Assembly (NCBI GenBank): GCA_002307055.1
Contig: DBTM01000002.1
Location: forward strand, 1 to 15,206
Direction: 5' to 3'
Origin: Clostridiales bacterium UBA1316
GTDB lineage: Bacteria > Bacillota > Clostridia > Oscillospirales > Oscillospiraceae
DNA length: 15,206 nt
Shown: positions 12,519-15,206 of the stretch, piece by piece
How positions within the stretch are numbered: the stretch's first letter is position 1
How the letters are laid out: the number at the start of each line of letters is the position of its first letter
Made by a program: the position numbers and the translations under genes
Notes under the pieces: model-generated
Databases searched by the model: none
What the model was told of the DNA's origin: nothing
What the model saw: the letters and a program-made list of their open reading frames with translations, nothing else

Positions 12519-13787
12519 CTACAGCGCCGCATACGCGGCGCGGAAGCCGATGTCGGGGAAGATGAAGCTGCGGACTTCGCGGAAGTAGAGGTCCCAGAGC
12601 CAGCCGGGGGAATTGTCCCACCAGGAGCCGCCGCGGGCCAGTATGCGCTCGCCGTTGTTTTTGATGAAGACGATGCCGTTGCTGCTGGGGTTTTCAACGG
12701 GAAACAGTCCCAGCTCTTTGAGCAGAATATGCACCGGGACTTCCGATGGGGTGTCTTTAAACATATTGAAGGTGTAGCCGTAGTCGCTGTCGGGGGTGAT
12801 TTCGCCGGTGTATTGCCGGTTTTCCAGCCTTGTGCGGAGCTTGACGCCGCCGGGGACCATGACTACCTTTTTTGTGTCAGCACCCGGCAGGACGCCGTCG
12901 TATTTATAGGTGTCCGGGCTGCCCGGGGCAACGAGTTCCCCGCCGGTATTAACGGCGCGCCAGAGGGGGCTGTTGGGGCTCTCGTCGACATTCAGGGCGC
13001 TGTCATTATCGGGGATAACCTGAAGCTCGCCGTCCATGACGCGGACACCGGAGACCCAATCAAAGACGTTGCCGTTGAGGTCATTGATGCCGAAGGGTGA
13101 ATGGTCGTGGTTCCACGCGTCGGTACCGGAGCCGGTGAGCGTCCTGCCGGAGCGTGTGACGCTCAGCGCGTTTTCCGGGGAGAGGATGCCGCGCTCATGC
13201 TTCGCGCCGTCCGCCAGACCCCAGTTTGTGTTGCCGCGCGGTACCGTGCCGTTTTTCATGCACCAGTGGGCGATAGCCGTCCACTCCGCGTTGGTGAACA
13301 GATGCCAGCCCTTGCCCTTGCGTGCACAGGCCTCGCGCGCGTCGCCAATCGTAATTGTGTGCGCCGGGTCGCGGCCCGGCAGCGAATACGCCCGGCCGTT
13401 TTCAATCACATTCAGGTACTTGCTGATATAAATACAATCGAGAAGCTTCCCGCCGGCGATAAAGGCCGAGCAGGGCTTATCCTCGCCGCCTTCGACAACA
13501 TCCGACCAATGAAAGCGCGGAATGCGCACCATGACCGAGGGCATACCCAGGTCGTCGTAAAGCAGCGTATTCCTGCCGCCGGACGCTGCCTCGAGCGCGA
13601 ACCGCGCCGCGTCAAAGCCATCAGTATCCGCCGGCTTCGGGGGCTTGTAATCCGCGCACACGCGCTTGACCTGCCGGTGCAGCCGCTGAAATCCCAAATC
13701 ATCCGACTCGCCGATTTCGATTGCATAAACCACTTTCGTACCGTCCGCCAGATATCCGTATTGCTCACCCTTTAGTAAAGCGTCCAT
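12519..13787 (-). CDS. FGE-sulfatase/C-type-lectin-fold protein, candidate DGR-type variable target
   Basis: 422 residues, no signal peptide or membrane segment seen. Residues about 80-422 resemble the formylglycine-generating-enzyme (SUMF1/EgtB/PvdO) fold: MVRIPRFHW (86-94), CIYISKYLN (118-126), GKGWHLFTNAEWTAIAHWCM (158-177), PFGINDLNGNVFDWVSGVR (231-249), DGELQVIPDNDSA (252-264) and RGGSWWDNSP...IGFRAA at the end (385-418). This layout, ending in GGSW...R...IGFRAA, is typical of DGR target proteins of Bacillota and their phages, where the segment between GGSW and GFR is diversified for ligand binding. Residues 390-412 are rich in aromatic and charged residues, and 18 of 19 codons for 399-417 end in C. 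A true formylglycine-generating role is unlikely: the C-terminal part has no cysteine and no sulfatase is nearby. GGGAGGG 6 nt before ATG 13787 sets the start. The ligand is unknown; the first 80 residues match nothing I recognise. Confidence 0.8.
   Translation of the reverse strand: MDALLKGEQYGYLADGTKVVYAIEIGESDDLGFQRLHRQVKRVCADYKPPKPADTDGFDAARFALEAASGGRNTLLYDDLGMPSVMVRIPRFHWSDVVEGGEDKPCSAFIAGGKLLDCIYISKYLNVIENGRAYSLPGRDPAHTITIGDAREACARKGKGWHLFTNAEWTAIAHWCMKNGTVPRGNTNWGLADGAKHERGILSPENALSVTRSGRTLTGSGTDAWNHDHSPFGINDLNGNVFDWVSGVRVMDGELQVIPDNDSALNVDESPNSPLWRAVNTGGELVAPGSPDTYKYDGVLPGADTKKVVMVPGGVKLRTRLENRQYTGEITPDSDYGYTFNMFKDTPSEVPVHILLKELGLFPVENPSSNGIVFIKNNGERILARGGSWWDNSPGWLWDLYFREVRSFIFPDIGFRAAYAAL
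12524..12541 (-). other. GC-rich hairpin at the 3' end of the SUMF1-domain gene
   Basis: Perfect 7-bp stem GCGCCGC / GCGGCGC with a 4-nt loop, covering the last codons before the TAG stop and lying just downstream of the IGFRAA codons. DGR targets often carry a GC-rich stem with a tetraloop immediately after the variable region that promotes mutagenic homing. Position, stem length and loop size fit; the function is inferred. Confidence 0.6.
12549..12635 (-). other. Candidate variable region (RGGSW to IGFR codons)
   Basis: Codes residues 385-413. Aligning it with a remembered general DGR pattern (GGSW-NN...N-N-AR-N-N-N-IGFR), the positions that are Asn in such templates are here D391, Y401, R403, E404, F408, F410 and D412. 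Almost all these codons are NNC (TAC, CGC, TTC, TTC, GAC), as adenine-directed change of AAC would leave them; E404 (GAA) and the W codons (TGG) do not fit AAC. No template repeat was found by eye in the window. Confidence 0.4.
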
Positions 13788-13813
13788 ATGAAGCCCTCCC
13801 ATTTTTTGAGATT

Positions 13814-13842
13814 ACTATATCACGCGTGGAATCGGCAAGCAA
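13814..13842 (-). promoter_or_regulatory. Predicted promoter of the SUMF1-HIT unit
   Basis: Minus strand -35 TTGCTT (13842-13837), 17-nt spacer, -10 TATAGT (13819-13814, 5 of 6) preceded by TGA, an extended -10. The start would be near 13807, a leader of about 20 nt before the ATG at 13787. Confidence 0.5.
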
Positions 13843-13882
13843 TCATCAACTATCGGTTTATTTATAATCCACTGATGGATAA

Positions 13883-13911
13883 TTGCGGATTTACATTATT
13901 ATCTGTATGAT
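13883..13911 (+). promoter_or_regulatory. Predicted promoter of the XRE regulator gene
   Basis: -35 TTGCGG (13883-13888), 17-nt spacer, -10 TATGAT (13906-13911). A direct repeat GGATTTACA at 13887-13895 and 13912-13920 (25 nt apart) brackets the -10 and is a possible binding site for the regulator itself. Confidence 0.45.
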
Positions 13912-13936
13912 GGATTTACACCGGTGAAATGAACTT

Positions 13937-13940
13937 GGAG
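13937..13940 (+). promoter_or_regulatory. Ribosome binding site of the XRE gene (supports a TTG start)
   Basis: GGAG 8 nt before TTG 13949; the in-frame ATG at 13961 would be 20 nt away. ATG 13941 is in another frame and stops after three codons. Confidence 0.5.
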
Positions 13941-13948
13941 ATGATGTT

Positions 13949-15206
13949 TTGATTATCAAAATGGGATCTAGAATAAAATCACTCAGGACTCAAAGGGGTA
14001 TGACGCAGGAGAAGCTGGCAGAGTATCTGGGTGTTTCCTGTCAGGCGGTCAGCAAATGGGAGAGCGAAAACGGGTATCCGGACATTGAGCTGCTGCCAGC
14101 GCTGGCGAATTTTTTCAATGTATCGTCGGACGAGCTGCTGGGGATTGAAATTTCGAGGAATAAAGAAATCGTCAGAGACTATATCAAGCGGTTTAGGGAG
14201 CTGTCAGACGACGCCACCGGCCAGCTTGCCCTGATGCGCGGGGCAATAGCTAAGTTTCCGAGCAATTACAGCATTTTGCAACATCTCATGTACGCGCTTA
14301 TAGCAAACATCAAGCTGCCGCTCAAGCCAAATAACGCTGTTGACGGAATTGTCATCGGGCTCCGTGCGCTGAGCGAGAACCCTGATTATGACGGCATCAC
14401 AACAAAAGCCACAGCTCTGGAGAACGACGCAAACCGCAGCCTTCTGGCAGAAGCAATTGCTATTGCCGAGCGGATATTAGAGGACTGCACGGAGGATGCC
14501 ATCCGGCAAAGTGCGATACAGGTGCTTTGCTATTATTATCCTCTCATTGGCAAAAAGGAGCAGGCGCTGCTTCTGGCGAAATCAATACCTTCGCTTTTTA
14601 TGTGCCGCGAGTTCCTGCGGGAGGAAATTTACAGCGGCGAGGACAAGATAAAGCAGATTCAAGCATGCATCTGCCTTTTAACGGATTATCTGTGCAACGC
14701 CATTTGCGCCGTTGCCGATCCTGATTTGCAACAAAAGAACATCAATTCTCTGGGCGATAAAATCCACCTGTTTGAGCTTGCCAACCGTATTTATCAGCTT
14801 GTATTTGAAAACGGCGACTACGGCGTTTATCACAATCGGCTCGCCTTCAACTACAGGATTATGGCTGCTCTCGCGCTGCTGAACGGGCAACGAGAGAATG
14901 CCCTGAGCGATCTTGAAAACGCCATGGCGCATGCCATCGCTGCCGATACATTGCCGGAAATAACCGCTTTCACCTCCCCTGCCGTCAACCGCCTCAGCTA
15001 CGACGAGAGGTTTATGGATGAGGATTTGCAATCGCCGGATTTTATGTTTCATCAAAAGATTGTACGTGATCGTATTGTCCTTAAAATGGAGGAGACTAAC
15101 GCAAACCAGTGCGTTATTTTGCTGCGGAAGCTTGAGCATATCCGCTACGACGCGATACGGGATACAGATCGTTTCAGGGCGGTTGTTGATACGCTGACGC
15201 GGTATG
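13949..15206 (+). CDS. XRE-family transcriptional regulator with a helical C-terminal domain (partial)
   Basis: Open from TTG 13949 to the right edge with no stop (419 codons seen), so the C terminus is missing. Residues about 8-62 form a lambda-repressor-like helix-turn-helix: IKSLRTQRGMTQEKLAEYLG (9-28), then VSCQAVSKWESENGYPDIEL (29-48) and LANFFNVSSDELLG (52-65). The remainder is helical and repeat-like (for example LYALI, ALALLNGQRENALSDLENAMAHA), resembling the TPR-type sensor part of Bacillota XRE regulators of the long class; there is no membrane segment. It is transcribed away from the SUMF1-HIT pair and shares about 160 nt of promoter region, so it may control that pair and itself. 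Its ligand and targets cannot be read. ATG 13961 is the alternative start. Confidence 0.85.
   Translation, partial: MIIKMGSRIKSLRTQRGMTQEKLAEYLGVSCQAVSKWESENGYPDIELLPALANFFNVSSDELLGIEISRNKEIVRDYIKRFRELSDDATGQLALMRGAIAKFPSNYSILQHLMYALIANIKLPLKPNNAVDGIVIGLRALSENPDYDGITTKATALENDANRSLLAEAIAIAERILEDCTEDAIRQSAIQVLCYYYPLIGKKEQALLLAKSIPSLFMCREFLREEIYSGEDKIKQIQACICLLTDYLCNAICAVADPDLQQKNINSLGDKIHLFELANRIYQLVFENGDYGVYHNRLAFNYRIMAALALLNGQRENALSDLENAMAHAIAADTLPEITAFTSPAVNRLSYDERFMDEDLQSPDFMFHQKIVRDRIVLKMEETNANQCVILLRKLEHIRYDAIRDTDRFRAVVDTLTRY

Noticed and set aside
12519..13787. Annotation as a true formylglycine-generating (sulfatase-activating) enzyme
   Set aside because: No cysteine in the C-terminal active-site region and no sulfatase or radical-SAM partner nearby; the ending fits DGR-type lectin-fold proteins better.

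Overview
The window looks like chromosomal DNA from a moderately GC-rich member of the Bacillota. I lean to Clostridia in the broad sense, possibly an Oscillospiraceae-like or Negativicutes-like lineage. Supporting signs are a glgB-glgC-glgD operon with the catalytically degenerate GlgD subunit, strong AGGAGG-type ribosome binding sites, some TTG starts, a two-reductase hexuronate pathway, an XRE regulator, and short palindromic GTAGGGGCGA / AGCTCCTT...AAGGAGC repeats. This placement is inference; no rRNA or other marker gene is present.

Positions 1-3565 (minus strand) hold a glycogen operon. glgB (branching enzyme), glgC (ADP-glucose pyrophosphorylase catalytic subunit) and glgD (regulatory subunit, running off the left edge) are packed with a 16-nt gap and then a TAATG overlap. 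A good sigma-A-type promoter lies about 180 nt upstream of glgB and gives a long, structured leader. A perfect 17-bp hairpin at 3960-3998 separates this operon from the next.

Positions 4014-11405 hold hexuronate catabolism as two divergent units around 6706-6891. Minus strand: uxuB (fructuronate reductase) then uxuA (mannonate dehydratase). Plus strand: uxaC (uronate isomerase), uxaB (tagaturonate reductase), uxaA (altronate dehydratase). UxaC opens both branches. Glucuronate goes through fructuronate and mannonate, and galacturonate through tagaturonate and altronate, both to 2-keto-3-deoxygluconate (KDG). KDG kinase, aldolase, transporter and a dedicated regulator are not in the window. A palindromic repeat element sits between uxaC and uxaB.

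Positions 11406-12037 have no credible gene. They hold a cluster of the same composite palindromic repeats, partly amplified in tandem.

Positions 12038-13787 (minus strand) carry two coupled genes: a 422-residue formylglycine-generating-enzyme/C-type-lectin-fold protein and, downstream, a HIT-family protein. The C terminus of the first (RGGSW...IGFRAA, with a run of NNC codons and a GC-rich 7-bp hairpin at the gene end) closely resembles the variable region of a diversity-generating retroelement (DGR) target. No reverse transcriptase or template repeat was seen by eye, so this would be a remote or orphan target. It is the most interesting signal here. A divergent XRE regulator (13949 to the right edge, TTG start, incomplete) shares its promoter region.
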